From: Methanosarcina siciliae T4/M
GTDB lineage: Archaea > Halobacteriota > Methanosarcinia > Methanosarcinales > Methanosarcinaceae
Assembly: GCF_000970085.1 (NCBI RefSeq)
Contig: NZ_CP009506.1
Location: forward strand, 806,001-870,000
Length of the DNA stretch: 64,000 nucleotides
Direction of reading: 5' to 3'
Positions 44,095 to 53,285 of the stretch are shown here, piece by piece; positions within the stretch are counted from its first letter, which is position 1, and each line of letters begins with the position of its first letter. The position numbers and the translations under genes are program-made. The notes beneath the pieces were generated by a model. The model did no database searches. It saw nothing but the letters and a program-made list of their open reading frames with translations, and had not been told where the DNA came from.

Positions 44095-45048
44095 TCATAA
44101 AAGAACTTTTCGGACAGGATCCAGAATCTCATTTATATATTTTGCAGCTGCATTTTTAAGGTCCATAGGGTGGACTTTTTCTCCTATGAAGTTGCTTTCC
44201 ATCTCAGCATAACTGTTATATGTGACGTTCCCCCCGAATTTTTCCGGTCTTTCAATAACAACTGTCTCGTACCTTGGGAAGATGTGATAGCGGAAAAGAG
44301 CAAGGATAGGGTTTTCTTCTACGTCTCCGATCTTGCAGAAAGCCTTCTTAAACTTCCTGTAGATCTCTTCTTCAGTATCATCTACCGAAATAAAATTTTC
44401 CTTTGAAGAAGCCATCTTGGTTCCGTCAAGCCCGAGAAGAATTGGAGTGTGAATACAGATCGGTGTGTCAAACCCGAGGCTCTTTAAATTTTCACGGGCA
44501 AGCATGTGGATTTTTCTCTGGTCAATCCCCCCCACCGCCACATTCACCCCAAGCAGAGCAATATCAATAGCCTGCATCAGGGGATAAACCATCTGGGAAA
44601 CGGTGGGGTCGTCCATTGCACGTCCGACCTCGTCCATGCTCCTCTTTGCTCTGTTAAGGGTGACTGCCCTTGAAAGTTTGAGCACGTTTAACATGTACTC
44701 GGCTCCCAGCTGGAAGTCTGAACCGTAAACGAAATCGGTCTGTTCTTTATCAAGCCCGAGAGCGATAAAGCAGCGCCTGTTGTAGTCTGCAATCTTCCGG
44801 ACTTCTTCCAGCGTGCCTTTTTTGTTCAGATAAGCGTGTACATCCGCAAGCAGGACAGTGATCTTGAACCCTGCTTTTTGCAAATCTATTAACTTGTTCA
44901 CGGTAAGGACGTGCCCCATGTGGATTTTTCCGCTCGGCTCGTAGCCTACGTAAGCACGGGGAGCTTCTTTATTGTCAAGCAGTCCTTCCAGTTCTTCTTC
45001 GGTTACAATTTCCTGAACATTTCTTCTGATAAGCTCAAGTCTGTCCAT
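44095..45048 (-). CDS. tyrS: Tyrosyl-tRNA synthetase
   Basis: A 317-residue class I synthetase of the short archaeal type. It has YEPSGKIHMGHVLT with the HIGH-like His43-His46, the tyrosine pocket DVHAYLNKKG, YPLMQAIDIALLGVNVAVGGIDQRKIHMLAR, and the KMASS loop (Lys211-Ser215). It attaches tyrosine to tRNA-Tyr. The gene follows the Thg1-like gene by 38 bases and probably shares its transcript with the PRC-barrel and Thg1-like genes. Confidence 0.95.
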   Translation of the reverse strand: MDRLELIRRNVQEIVTEEELEGLLDNKEAPRAYVGYEPSGKIHMGHVLTVNKLIDLQKAGFKITVLLADVHAYLNKKGTLEEVRKIADYNRRCFIALGLDKEQTDFVYGSDFQLGAEYMLNVLKLSRAVTLNRAKRSMDEVGRAMDDPTVSQMVYPLMQAIDIALLGVNVAVGGIDQRKIHMLARENLKSLGFDTPICIHTPILLGLDGTKMASSKENFISVDDTEEEIYRKFKKAFCKIGDVEENPILALFRYHIFPRYETVVIERPEKFGGNVTYNSYAEMESNFIGEKVHPMDLKNAAAKYINEILDPVRKVLL

Positions 45049-45086
45049 TGCATCTACATTCCTTTTCTTTTCTTATCCTGAAAAAC

Positions 45087-45653
45087 TCAGTTTCTATTAA
45101 TAAGTTTCTCTAAAAACGGGATTCCTTCTTCGGATTTGAATTTTGGGATTTCCGATTCTTTTTTTCTTCTCAGATATTTTGCAGCTTCGTTCTTCCCCAT
45201 GCCTTCGTTCCTTAGAGCATAGTATCCCCAGGAAGCTACAAAGTTGCACCCTGCTTCAAGCTGCCTCCAGTGGAAATACTCCGGGATTTCTTCTTTTTGA
45301 AGAGCCACAAGTCTTGAATCAAAAGCTATGGATTCTTCAGGCCGCAGTTTTATTGTAAGAGCACTTCCCAGAAAGCTCGCTACAACAGAATCGATTTTTT
45401 CCACTCTGCCGTCAAAAGGGGGGTATGTGAACAGAAAGCTGATTTCATCTGAAAAAGTATAGGCAAAAAGAGGGCTTAAGCCGCTTTTTTTTATGAAGAG
45501 TTCGGCAGTGTCCGCCATTGCTCTGGCGAAGGTTTTATCATAGGGTTTCTCAAAGCCCAGGCCTGAAAGTGTATTTTTAATATTCCTGCCGACAGCGCGC
45601 AAGACCACTGGCGGGATATAGCGCATTTCAGCATAGATTTCCCGGGTTTTCAT
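45087..45653 (-). CDS. Degenerate tRNA-His guanylyltransferase-like protein (Thg1 family)
   Basis: The 188-residue product aligns with archaeal Thg1 but has several damaging changes. The metal-binding Asp in RxDGR is Val21 (RAVGR), a GAC to GTC change. Asp69-Glu70 in FSDEIS are kept. The motif usually reading EAWRN is EAGCN (Gly135, Cys136). The C-terminal part is shortened by about 45 residues compared with full-length relatives, joining RRKKESEIP directly to the final KFKSEEGIPFLEKL. It has probably lost 3'-5' nucleotide addition. Its reading frame and operon position (20 bases after PRC-barrel, 38 before tyrS) are intact. No in-frame TAG was seen, unlike the M. acetivorans gene reported to contain a pyrrolysine codon. 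Confidence 0.75.
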   Translation of the reverse strand: MKTREIYAEMRYIPPVVLRAVGRNIKNTLSGLGFEKPYDKTFARAMADTAELFIKKSGLSPLFAYTFSDEISFLFTYPPFDGRVEKIDSVVASFLGSALTIKLRPEESIAFDSRLVALQKEEIPEYFHWRQLEAGCNFVASWGYYALRNEGMGKNEAAKYLRRKKESEIPKFKSEEGIPFLEKLINRN

Positions 45654-45673
45654 ATATCTTTTCTAAAGACTAT

Positions 45674-45931
45674 TCAGTCTTCTTTCCTCTTTTTGTATCT
45701 CTGGATTACGTCTCTGATTATGATAATGTCGGCTGCTGTTATAACCCAGCGATAGGGAATGATAATACCTCTGCTGCTGATGTCGAAAAGTTCCCTGTTA
45801 ATGTCCGAAACAGCAAGCCCGGTAACTTTCTGTTCCTCTACATCAATTACAAGGTCCTGCAACTTCCCTACATAAACACCGTTGTTTGTGTATATGTTTA
45901 GGCCAAAGAGTGATGTGAGTTCTGCGCGCAT
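45674..45931 (-). CDS. PRC-barrel domain protein
   Basis: An 85-residue protein with a PRC barrel: GLNIYTNNGVYVGKLQDLV, VTGLAVSDINRELF, GIIIPYRWVITAADIII. Small stand-alone forms are common in archaea, with roles linked to RNA processing or protein partners, mostly unproven. It begins the PRC-barrel, Thg1-like, tyrS series (20-base gap to the next gene). Confidence 0.85.
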   Translation of the reverse strand: MRAELTSLFGLNIYTNNGVYVGKLQDLVIDVEEQKVTGLAVSDINRELFDISSRGIIIPYRWVITAADIIIIRDVIQRYKKRKED

Positions 45932-46346
45932 TATATCCCTGCTCTATTAAATTATTTCATTAATTTAAGTTATCTGTGCATCCTAAATTTATTTAAATCT
46001 CTTCCTCTACCTTATATGAAAAACATACTTATATATCTTACAGTTTTACTGGGCTATATCTTACATTTACTGGGTTCTTTTTTCTCTATTAATGAATATA
46101 ATTCCAAATTTTACAGTTATTTTATAGCTTAATAGTAGAATAAGCTGGAAAATCGAGCAAAAACAGAATATCAGGCAAATCTCCAGGAGTTTTTACAATC
46201 CGTCTGGATTGATTTGCTGATCTTTTCCTCTATGGAATCAGGCTTTTGTTTCGATTTACTTTTCAGCTCTGTTCCCTTTTCACCGGACTTATTTTCAGTT
46301 TTACCCCTTTCCAGTTTTATCTGTTTTCGCCTTCTGGATTTATTCT
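45932..46346. other. Intergenic, no gene seen
   Basis: A 415-base AT-rich gap between the PRC-barrel gene and the 3' end of the malate dehydrogenase gene. It probably contains the promoter of the tyrS transcript (TATA-like TTTATTTAAAT near 45988). No structured element was identified. Confidence 0.35.
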
Positions 46347-47270
46347 TCATATCCCCAGTTTTGCGATCCCCCTTTTGATCGTTTCTGAAGATTTCCTGAG
46401 GATCTCGTACTGGTTTTCATCAAGTTTTAGCTCGAGGACTTCTTCTATGCCGTTTGCCCCCACTTTCACGGGCACCCCGAAGTAAATTCCTTCTTGCCCG
46501 TAATGCCCTTCAAGATATGCAGACGTCGGGAGAATGCGCTTTGAATCCTTAAGCACGGCTTCTGCCACGCGCACAATGGCCGCAGACGGGGCATAAAAAG
46601 CACTTCCCTGTTTGAGAAGCCCTACTATTTCGGCTCCTCCGTTCACTGTCCTTTCCACAAGCCTGGCAATTGTCTCCTCCGGGAGCAGTTCCGGAAGCGG
46701 AATCCCCGAGACTGTTGTATACTGGGGGAGGGGAACCATAAGGTCTCCGTGCCCTCCTATTACCATTGCTTCTACGTCTTTTTTCGAACATTTCAGTTCT
46801 TCTGCTATAAAGCTTGCAAAACGCCCTGTATCAAGCACTCCGCTCATTCCGAAGACTTTTTTTGTCTCAAAACCTGTTGTTTTCATAGCCACATAAGTTA
46901 TAATATCAAGCGGGTTTGTGACATTTATAACAATGGAGTCCGGAGCATACTCTGCAATGTTTCGGGAGACATCTCCTATTATTTTTGAATTGGTTTTCAT
47001 CAGATCTTCCCTGGTCATTCCGGGTTTTCTGGCAATTCCGGCTGTAATGATCACCAGGTCAGAATCTGCAATGCCTGCATAATCGTTAGTACCCGTTATA
47101 TACGTATCATAACCATTTATTGACCCTGCCTGCATGAGGTCAAGAGCTTTTCCCTGCGGTAACCCTTCCACAATATCTGTCATGACAATTTCGCCAGGTT
47201 CCAGTTCGGCCAGCCGCTGAACCGTGGTCGCACCTACATTTCCTGCACCAATTACAGAGATTTTAGCCAT
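46347..47270 (-). CDS. mdh: Malate dehydrogenase (LDH-like)
   Basis: A complete 307-residue enzyme. The NAD(P) loop is VIGAGNVGATT, followed by DIVEGLPQGKA, the substrate loop ITAGIARKPGMTREDLM, INVTNPLDIITYV with the catalytic-site Asn and Asp, and the catalytic His in MVIGGHGDLMVPL. It turns malate into oxaloacetate, part of the partial TCA arm used for biosynthesis. It stands as a single gene; ATG at 47270. Confidence 0.93.
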   Translation of the reverse strand: MAKISVIGAGNVGATTVQRLAELEPGEIVMTDIVEGLPQGKALDLMQAGSINGYDTYITGTNDYAGIADSDLVIITAGIARKPGMTREDLMKTNSKIIGDVSRNIAEYAPDSIVINVTNPLDIITYVAMKTTGFETKKVFGMSGVLDTGRFASFIAEELKCSKKDVEAMVIGGHGDLMVPLPQYTTVSGIPLPELLPEETIARLVERTVNGGAEIVGLLKQGSAFYAPSAAIVRVAEAVLKDSKRILPTSAYLEGHYGQEGIYFGVPVKVGANGIEEVLELKLDENQYEILRKSSETIKRGIAKLGI

Positions 47271-47721
47271 AACTCGTACACCTGTATCAAAGATTTATTT
47301 TCAGGAGGCTTTTCTGATTCTGTTCTTACTCCTGATTTAAAAATCGATCCTGAATTTCGAATCGGTCTGGTGGTAGCTATTCTTTGTATTTATTTTTTTG
47401 GCTTTCTAGAAATCCTGAACTTACCTTTTCCCCTATCTCATTTAGTTGAACCATCTCGTCCTCTTTATATTTTGCCCTCGCAAGAGATGAAGAGTAGATT
47501 TTATTAAAGAGTAGATTCTATCCTAACTGAATAAGTATATTAGCCTTGTCTACACTCCCACGGGTCGAGTCTTCATGGAAGGGTTGACTATTAACAATGT
47601 CTAAACAATGTCTAAACACGACTGGCATATTCCTGAAAACCCCCCTGTCTGCGTTCCATATTACTTTCAGTCCTCATGCAGTATTTTTATTAAAGATCAC
47701 TTCCAATGAGTCAGGGGAAAA
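47271..47721. other. Intergenic between divergent genes
   Basis: A 450-base gap with AT-rich sequence. TATTTTTATTAAAG near 47680 may serve the exonuclease gene. The direct repeat AACAATGTCTAA occurs twice near 47595-47620. No gene seen. Confidence 0.35.
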
Positions 47722-48471
47722 ATGCTGAAGAACACATATATTCACATTCCGGGTGTAGGCAAGGCTCTTGAACAGAAAATCTGGGCTTCGGGAATAAATA
47801 GCTGGGACGAGTTCCTGGAAATGGAGGATCGGATCTCTATTCCTCCTTCAAGGAAAACCAGAATCTGTGAGGAAATAAAGACCTCTTGCAGGCATCTGGC
47901 TGAAAAAGATTGTTTCTTTTTTTCACAGCGCCTGCCATCTGCAGAACACTGGAGGACTTATTCTCTATTTTCCGACTCTGTCGCTTTCTTTGACATCGAA
48001 ACCACAGGGCTTTCTCCTGCCAGAGACAGGATAACCGTTGTTGGAATCTATGACGGGAACGAGCCCAAAATGTATGTGCGGGGAATCAACCTCGATGACA
48101 TAGTGGAGGAATTTTCAAAATACAGGCTCCTTGTATCCTTTAACGGGGCTCGCTTTGATATTCCTTTCATCAAATCCGAATTTCCCGAACTGGAGTTCAA
48201 GCAGCTCCATATCGACCTGATGTATCCCCTGCGGCGTATAGGGTATGGCGGGGGTCTCAAAAATATCGAGAAAGTGCTCGGAATTCGTAGAAGTGAGGAT
48301 ACGGATGGAATGGACGGATTTGATGCGGTCAGGCTCTGGAGGCAGTACGAGAAGGGGGATAAGGGAGCTCTGGACCTGCTTCTTAAATATAACCGGGAGG
48401 ATATAGTCAACCTGAAAACCATTATCGAACTTACTTACCCTAAAATGGTTGAAAAGGCTCTGAAGACGTGA
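47722..48471 (+). CDS. RNase H-fold 3'-5' exonuclease (YprB/DnaQ-like)
   Basis: The 249-residue protein starts with a helix-hairpin-helix-like element (IPGVGKALEQKIWASG). The nuclease domain shows the DEDD motifs: FFDIETTGL (Asp91, Glu93), LVSFNGARFDIPFIKSEF (second Asp) and the last Asp in KYNREDIVNLKTI. It resembles the RNase_H_2 group and probably degrades single-stranded DNA or RNA ends. Possible start codons are limited to ATG 47722. No co-directional neighbour is close; the isomerase follows after 226 bases. Confidence 0.8.
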   Translation: MLKNTYIHIPGVGKALEQKIWASGINSWDEFLEMEDRISIPPSRKTRICEEIKTSCRHLAEKDCFFFSQRLPSAEHWRTYSLFSDSVAFFDIETTGLSPARDRITVVGIYDGNEPKMYVRGINLDDIVEEFSKYRLLVSFNGARFDIPFIKSEFPELEFKQLHIDLMYPLRRIGYGGGLKNIEKVLGIRRSEDTDGMDGFDAVRLWRQYEKGDKGALDLLLKYNREDIVNLKTIIELTYPKMVEKALKT

Positions 48472-48697
48472 ATCGGTGCGTTTTCCTCTGAAGATCTTGC
48501 CAAAAAGTAGAAATGTCAGCAACAGGTATATATTGTCAATTAATAACTTATATGCTATATTTCTATTCTGGATTTTGGCCTTACTGATTCATTGCTGGCT
48601 TTTATGGCAAAATCTTGTATGAAATCTCGTACGTAATTGCACAGACCCATTATGGTATTGAACGCTATCCGTATGCTCTAAAAGAAAGGGGAATTCA

Positions 48698-49438
48698 ATG
48701 GCAGTAACACTGAAGTTCGGGGATAAAGTCACTGTTGCAGATGTAAGAAAGCTCCAGGACATGGAAGATGTGGTGTTTGACAGGGAATGGTTTGAAAAGA
48801 TCTATGAGAGAAATCGGGACATGTATTATATGTTCAGGGATCTCGCTAAAAATGACGTCGATCATGGGGTAATTGAATCCCATCACCTCAGGTATGATAT
48901 TACAAGAATCCCTCCAGGGATGCTCGGTTCGGAATACGTTAAAACCGTAGGTCATTACCATCCGTTGGTTCCCGGCACGGATGTTTCTTATCCTGAGCTT
49001 TACCAGGTGCTTGACGGTTCTGCTACTTATGTGCTGCAAAAAGCGAAGCCCGGGGAAGAGGACATTGTTCTGGATGTGGCAGTTATCAAAGCAGAAAAAG
49101 GAGACCTTGTACTTGTCCCGCCAGGGTACGGACATGTCACAATAAACGCTTCTGAAAAGACCCTTGAAATGGCAAATTGGGTTTGCCGTGAGTTCTCATC
49201 GGTTTACGAGCCTATAAAAAGACTTTCCGGGGCTGCATATTTCCTTCTTAAAGACGGCTTTGCCAAAAATCCCCTTTACAGGGATATTCCACCTATTCGT
49301 TATCTCAAACCTCTGGGCTTTGATGAAATAGGGCTTGCTTTCGGGGAAAACATGTACGATCTTGTGCATAGGGCTGAGAAATTAAGGTTCTTATCGGCTC
49401 CGCAGGACTATATGGGCTTCCTGTCGGGAGTTCTGTGA
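48698..49438 (+). CDS. pgi: Cupin-type glucose-6-phosphate isomerase
   Basis: A 246-residue protein of the archaeal cupin phosphoglucose isomerase family. The metal-binding cupin motif is VGHYHPLVPGTDVSYPELY, with the later His in PPGYGHVTINAS. It converts fructose 6-phosphate and glucose 6-phosphate, in glycogen synthesis and breakdown in methanosarcinas. The length is slightly longer than Pyrococcus enzymes, with an extra C-terminal helix. ATG at 48698 follows AAAGGGGAATTC. A stem-loop ends the gene (49481). Confidence 0.92.
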   Translation: MAVTLKFGDKVTVADVRKLQDMEDVVFDREWFEKIYERNRDMYYMFRDLAKNDVDHGVIESHHLRYDITRIPPGMLGSEYVKTVGHYHPLVPGTDVSYPELYQVLDGSATYVLQKAKPGEEDIVLDVAVIKAEKGDLVLVPPGYGHVTINASEKTLEMANWVCREFSSVYEPIKRLSGAAYFLLKDGFAKNPLYRDIPPIRYLKPLGFDEIGLAFGENMYDLVHRAEKLRFLSAPQDYMGFLSGVL

Positions 49439-49480
49439 GTAGGTTTTCGGGTTTCGGGATGTGTACGATTAACATTCTAT

Positions 49481-49525
49481 GTTTTTCTGAAAGATTCTCT
49501 CAGAAACCTAATTTCAAACCTTTTT
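49481..49525 (+). terminator. Stem-loop terminator after pgi
   Basis: TTTCTGA (49484-49490) pairs with TCAGAAA (49500-49506), loop AAGATTCTC, followed by a T-run (49521-49526). It lies 45 bases after the isomerase stop. Confidence 0.6.
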
Positions 49526-49728
49526 TCTATCATCTTAAACCCTGATTTTCATCTTTTTATTGTGTCCTTATGGGATAGGGATTTGTAGCCAGTGTTTGCA
49601 GACATCGGGTTGATGCCAATATTAAATATATTTTTTCAATGCCAGCGAGAGGATATTTTTTCTAGTGGAAGGACAATTTTTATCCATACGATACACAACT
49701 TATAATAGGTATTAATACTTTCAATTAG

Positions 49729-50499
49729 ATGAGGGTTGAAATGCAAAAAAATGGATACCGTATTCAGTTTACATCATCCAGAATCAGGGATCTCATGTAC
49801 AGGACTACATTTAATCCTAAAAAAATGGATGGCGATATCATACTTAATCTCTCCGTTATCGAGAAAAAAGACCTGGATGATGTGCTCGGGATCTTCAAGA
49901 TGGTAATCTCAAGCGGGCTTTCCGTAACTCCTTACGTAAAAGTAATTTCCGAAGGGGAGTCAATCGGAAACCTGACCGTTGGAAATGGAAAAGTAGGGGT
50001 CGGAACTGTTTGCAGTATAACTATTGATGGCGTACTGTTAAAAGCAGGAATTCCTGTGCATCCGAAGCTTGGGGGGGTTGTCCAGATCCGAAACGGCATA
50101 CCTGTACGTTTTACCGATGTGCTGACATATGTGAGTACAACCGTAGATCCCCTGGAAGTCCTGATGTCGCAGGGAATTACGTCCGTGTCTGAAATGCTCA
50201 GGACAGGTTCGGGCAAGGTTCTTGCAAACCTGAGAGAATCTCCCATGGTTGCAAGAGATGCGATCGAAAGCACCCTTTCTGACTTACTGGATGCAGGTTT
50301 CAGCGGAATTTTAGAAGTAGGGGAACCGAACACGAGGGTTCTTGATATCCCTATTGAGAGAGACCACCTCGGAATAGTTGTCATCGGAGGAACAAATCCG
50401 ATGGCTGTCGTACAGGAGTATGGAATTCCTATCGACACAAGTGCAATGTCAAGGTTAATTCCTTTCAGGGAAATGAGCCGGATTGAAGACCTGGTCTGA
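49729..50499 (+). CDS. nrpRII: NrpR regulatory-domain protein (NrpRII type)
   Basis: The 256-residue product is one NrpR (DUF128) domain without a winged helix. It includes FKMVISSGLSVTPYVKV, GVGTVCSITIDGVLLKAGIPVHP and LGIVVIGGTNPMAVVQEYGIP. In Methanosarcina the nitrogen regulator is split: NrpRI binds DNA and NrpRII is the partner without the DNA-binding domain. NrpR proteins sense 2-oxoglutarate, the low-nitrogen signal, and so relieve repression of nif and glnA genes. This gene matches NrpRII. It stands alone. ATG at 49729 has a weak ribosome-binding site, with a second ATG at 49741. Confidence 0.9.
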   Translation: MRVEMQKNGYRIQFTSSRIRDLMYRTTFNPKKMDGDIILNLSVIEKKDLDDVLGIFKMVISSGLSVTPYVKVISEGESIGNLTVGNGKVGVGTVCSITIDGVLLKAGIPVHPKLGGVVQIRNGIPVRFTDVLTYVSTTVDPLEVLMSQGITSVSEMLRTGSGKVLANLRESPMVARDAIESTLSDLLDAGFSGILEVGEPNTRVLDIPIERDHLGIVVIGGTNPMAVVQEYGIPIDTSAMSRLIPFREMSRIEDLV

Positions 50500-50602
50500 G
50501 ACCTGCTTATGACCTCTATTCCAACCCCCCTCTTTCAGCAGTCCTTAATTTGATTTTCAAGAAAACCGGCTTTCTATAATTTTTCCCCGATGGCTGCTTT
50601 AA

Positions 50603-52003
50603 TCATCTTGAAGCTGTTTTTCGTTGAAGCTGTTTTCCTATGAAAATGTCCAGTTTTCGGGCAAAGTCTTCCTTCATGTTTACAGGAATAGTTGCTCCCG
50701 CGGCGATATCGTGTCCGCCGCCTGCTCCCCCGACCTCGGCCGAGACCGTTGACATTGCTTCCGACAGGTTTACTCCTCTGCGGATCAGGTCCTGCGTCCC
50801 TCTTGCCGAGACCTTTATCCCTCCTTCTGTGTTTGCAAAGGCGATAATCGGAAGATTTCGGTTTTCGACTATTGTGGAGCTCATGCCTGCAATTATTCCT
50901 ACAATAGTTTCTTTTATCTGCGAACCTGCATCGAAGTACTGTATGTTCTCGAGCTGAGTAATTCCATTTTCTTTAACGTACACAAGTCCGTTAACGAGGT
51001 TCTGCCTGTGTTCGGCAAGCAGTTTTCTGGCTTCTTCGTAGGCGCTTTCTCTGTCTCCCATGCAGACTGCAAGCCCGATGTCAGCATGGTCATACCGGGC
51101 AGTAGCATTCAGGAGTGTGGAAAACTCTGAGGCATCTCTCATTTCCGTTCCTTCCCTCTCATTGAGAAGGACATACACCTCACCTATCAGGCGCTCAATC
51201 CTGTATGACGGGATCCCTGATCTAAGACAATACTGGAAGAGCCCTGTGACAATTTTCTGTTTTTCTGAAACCTTCAGGTCTATCCAGCGCACCCAGCGCT
51301 CGTCCTGACTGTAGCGAACATTCAGGGTATGAAGAAATTCTATACAGGCTTCTTCATTTCCGGTAAGTCCGGGAAGGTAAGGGTCAGATGAGTACTGCAG
51401 AAGTTTGTAGACGGGGCGGGTCTGCTTTCCGAACAGAGTCAGGTCTTTTTTGAACTCAAGGTACCCTCCTTGCACCCCATCCTCCAGAATTTGCCGATTA
51501 ATTCCTACAAGCTGTCCCATTTTCAGGTGCTGCATATCCCCTACAGCCCCTACTATGGCAAGCGGGGATAGGTCTCTGTTCTTCCCGAGGGCTGAAGCCA
51601 GAAGGTAAGTGGTCCCCGAGCCGCTAAGTTCGTAAGACCCGTTTGCCCCAAAAAGGTGCGGATTGAGGTGAAGATCTAGATTGCCCTGAGGCTGGTGATG
51701 GTCTGAGACAACAGCGCTGATCCCGCGTGATTTTATCTGTTCGCACATCCCGCTTCCGAGGTCCGTAAAAATTACAAATTCGTGGTTTTCATCTGCGACA
51801 GTATCAAGGACTTTTTCATCGAGCTGCTTTACAAAACGTGTTGTATATTCGAAATTTCCCCGCTCAAGAGCTGTGCAGATAATCCCTGCAGAAGTCAGCC
51901 CGTCCGCATCAATATGGGATACTACGTGCACTGTCCTGTGTTTTCTTATCTCTTCGGCGCACCTGTTCGCTTCTTTTCCGAATGCTTTCATAGTTTCAGT
52001 CAT
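50603..52003 (-). CDS. RecJ-like DHH/DHHA1 phosphoesterase
   Basis: A 466-residue protein with the DHH-family motifs HIDADGLTSAG, FTDLGSGM, VSDHHQPQG and, at the C-terminus, GGGHDIAAGATIP of DHHA1. Archaeal RecJ-like proteins degrade single-stranded DNA or RNA; one kind (GAN) binds GINS in the replisome. It follows the PD-(D/E)XK nuclease gene after 46 bases on the same strand, so a DNA-repair or replication-restart role is likely. It converges with NrpRII. ATG at 52003 follows GAGAGAGTA. Confidence 0.88.
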   Translation of the reverse strand: MTETMKAFGKEANRCAEEIRKHRTVHVVSHIDADGLTSAGIICTALERGNFEYTTRFVKQLDEKVLDTVADENHEFVIFTDLGSGMCEQIKSRGISAVVSDHHQPQGNLDLHLNPHLFGANGSYELSGSGTTYLLASALGKNRDLSPLAIVGAVGDMQHLKMGQLVGINRQILEDGVQGGYLEFKKDLTLFGKQTRPVYKLLQYSSDPYLPGLTGNEEACIEFLHTLNVRYSQDERWVRWIDLKVSEKQKIVTGLFQYCLRSGIPSYRIERLIGEVYVLLNEREGTEMRDASEFSTLLNATARYDHADIGLAVCMGDRESAYEEARKLLAEHRQNLVNGLVYVKENGITQLENIQYFDAGSQIKETIVGIIAGMSSTIVENRNLPIIAFANTEGGIKVSARGTQDLIRRGVNLSEAMSTVSAEVGGAGGGHDIAAGATIPVNMKEDFARKLDIFIGKQLQRKTASR

Positions 52004-52049
52004 TACTCTCTCCGAGATTCTCTGCTGCTTCGGTTAAGTTCTCTTTTTC

Positions 52050-52538
52050 TCAGCGATTTTTTCTTTCCCACTCTCTGGGGTTTATCGTGTAATCTTTTCC
52101 GTTCCTTTTGATTTCCGGAAAACTTCGGATTTCCTCTACTGTGAGTTTAAGATTTTTTGTACGATAAAACTTCTCCAGCTCTTCCCAGGGCACCATATAT
52201 GCTTCCCTTTCGCGCCCGGTCCCGAGGCGAAGCTCCACTGCAAGGAAGCCTTTCCTTCCTGATCGATTCAGGTAGTCCGAAATCCTTTCGATTTGATGGA
52301 TTCCTTTTTTGTCTACAGTAAAATGCTGGGAGAAGTAAAGTGCATTTGCTCCTTTATCCACGGAAATACTTTTGCATTCTATTCCCAGGTACAGGTCAGG
52401 GTCAAGGGAATCTACAAGCACGTCGAGAAACTGGGAGGTGAACCTGTGCTGTTTAAGTCGATAGGAGATGGCTCTTATACCTTTTTCCTTAATGTATGCG
52501 TTAAATGAGTTTACAAGCACACGTTCGAACTCGGTCAT
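52050..52538 (-). CDS. PD-(D/E)XK nuclease, Hjc/resolvase-like
   Basis: A 162-residue protein with a plain nuclease core: Glu4 in MTEFERVLVNSF, Asp39 region QFLDVLVDS and LGIECKSI, the ExK motif, then a helix containing ISDYLNRSGRKGF. This order of motifs (E ... D ... ExK) matches archaeal Holliday-junction resolvase-like proteins and relatives. It would cut branched or flap DNA. It is 46 bases upstream of the RecJ-like gene and likely in the same transcript. A true Hjc assignment is likely but not certain, since motif I is less usual. Confidence 0.65.
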   Translation of the reverse strand: MTEFERVLVNSFNAYIKEKGIRAISYRLKQHRFTSQFLDVLVDSLDPDLYLGIECKSISVDKGANALYFSQHFTVDKKGIHQIERISDYLNRSGRKGFLAVELRLGTGREREAYMVPWEELEKFYRTKNLKLTVEEIRSFPEIKRNGKDYTINPREWERKNR

Positions 52539-52866
52539 AAAATCCTTTCTCCTGTTTTTCTCTATTTTATTTAATCTTTTTATCTAAATAACGGGGTATA
52601 GCCGGATTTATCTATAATAGTTTCCTTTAAAAGCTTACTGGTAATTGAAATTTCAAATCTGGTGATGGAAATCTCAAATCCATTGATTTCAGGACCCGTT
52701 AATTATATAAGACCAATTTTCTAAAAAATTTTATCCTGGATTAGCTACAGGACCTATGACGTTTGCTTCAGGATATGTCTCTGGCTAATTAAAAAAGTAA
52801 AGCAGGGAATTTTGCCGGAGAATAAATGCCGACCAGGATTCTGATCGGCTTATTTTGAATTTTATT

Positions 52867-53262
52867 TTAATTTGATACGAGAAAGGTCACAAAGTCCGGA
52901 CTGAGCCTTGTTTCCCTTACAAGTCTTTCTACGGTGTCTTCATCAGAAAGACCTTCTTCCTTCAGTTCCTTTATGCGGTCAAACACATGCTGGGAAACTT
53001 CGGAATATTCATTGATATCTTTTCTGTGGCCCCATACATCGCCTTCAAGCAAGGAAATGTTCTGCATTGAGAGATACATCTGTGCAGAACTGGAGATAGT
53101 TCTCTTGTACGAGCTCGGGATGTGGATCGCTTTTACTTCCGGACACTTCAAAATGAGTTTAAAAATGTCCTTGTTGGATGGCCTGAATGCGAGATGGACA
53201 ATTTCCTCATTGAGTTTTAAAGTGTCAATCTCTGCTTTTGAACTTACAACTCTAATTTTCAT
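52867..53262 (-). CDS. DUF1699 protein
   Basis: I start at ATG 53262 (MKIRVVSS), supported by GGTGA just before it; a GTG three codons upstream is possible. The 131-residue soluble protein contains LAFRPSNKDIFKLILKCP, IHIPSSYKRTISSSAQMYL and GDVWGHRKDINEYS, the pattern of DUF1699, which I associate with methanosarcinas. Function unknown. It lies between the nuclease pair and a long repeat-rich gap. Confidence 0.75.
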   Translation of the reverse strand: MKIRVVSSKAEIDTLKLNEEIVHLAFRPSNKDIFKLILKCPEVKAIHIPSSYKRTISSSAQMYLSMQNISLLEGDVWGHRKDINEYSEVSQHVFDRIKELKEEGLSDEDTVERLVRETRLSPDFVTFLVSN

Positions 53263-53285
53263 TTTTATCACCGTTCTTTCCAGGT

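Noticed and set aside
45087..45653. In-frame amber codon (pyrrolysine) in the Thg1 gene
   Set aside because: Expected from the M. acetivorans case, but no TAG is in frame here; the end is a TGA.
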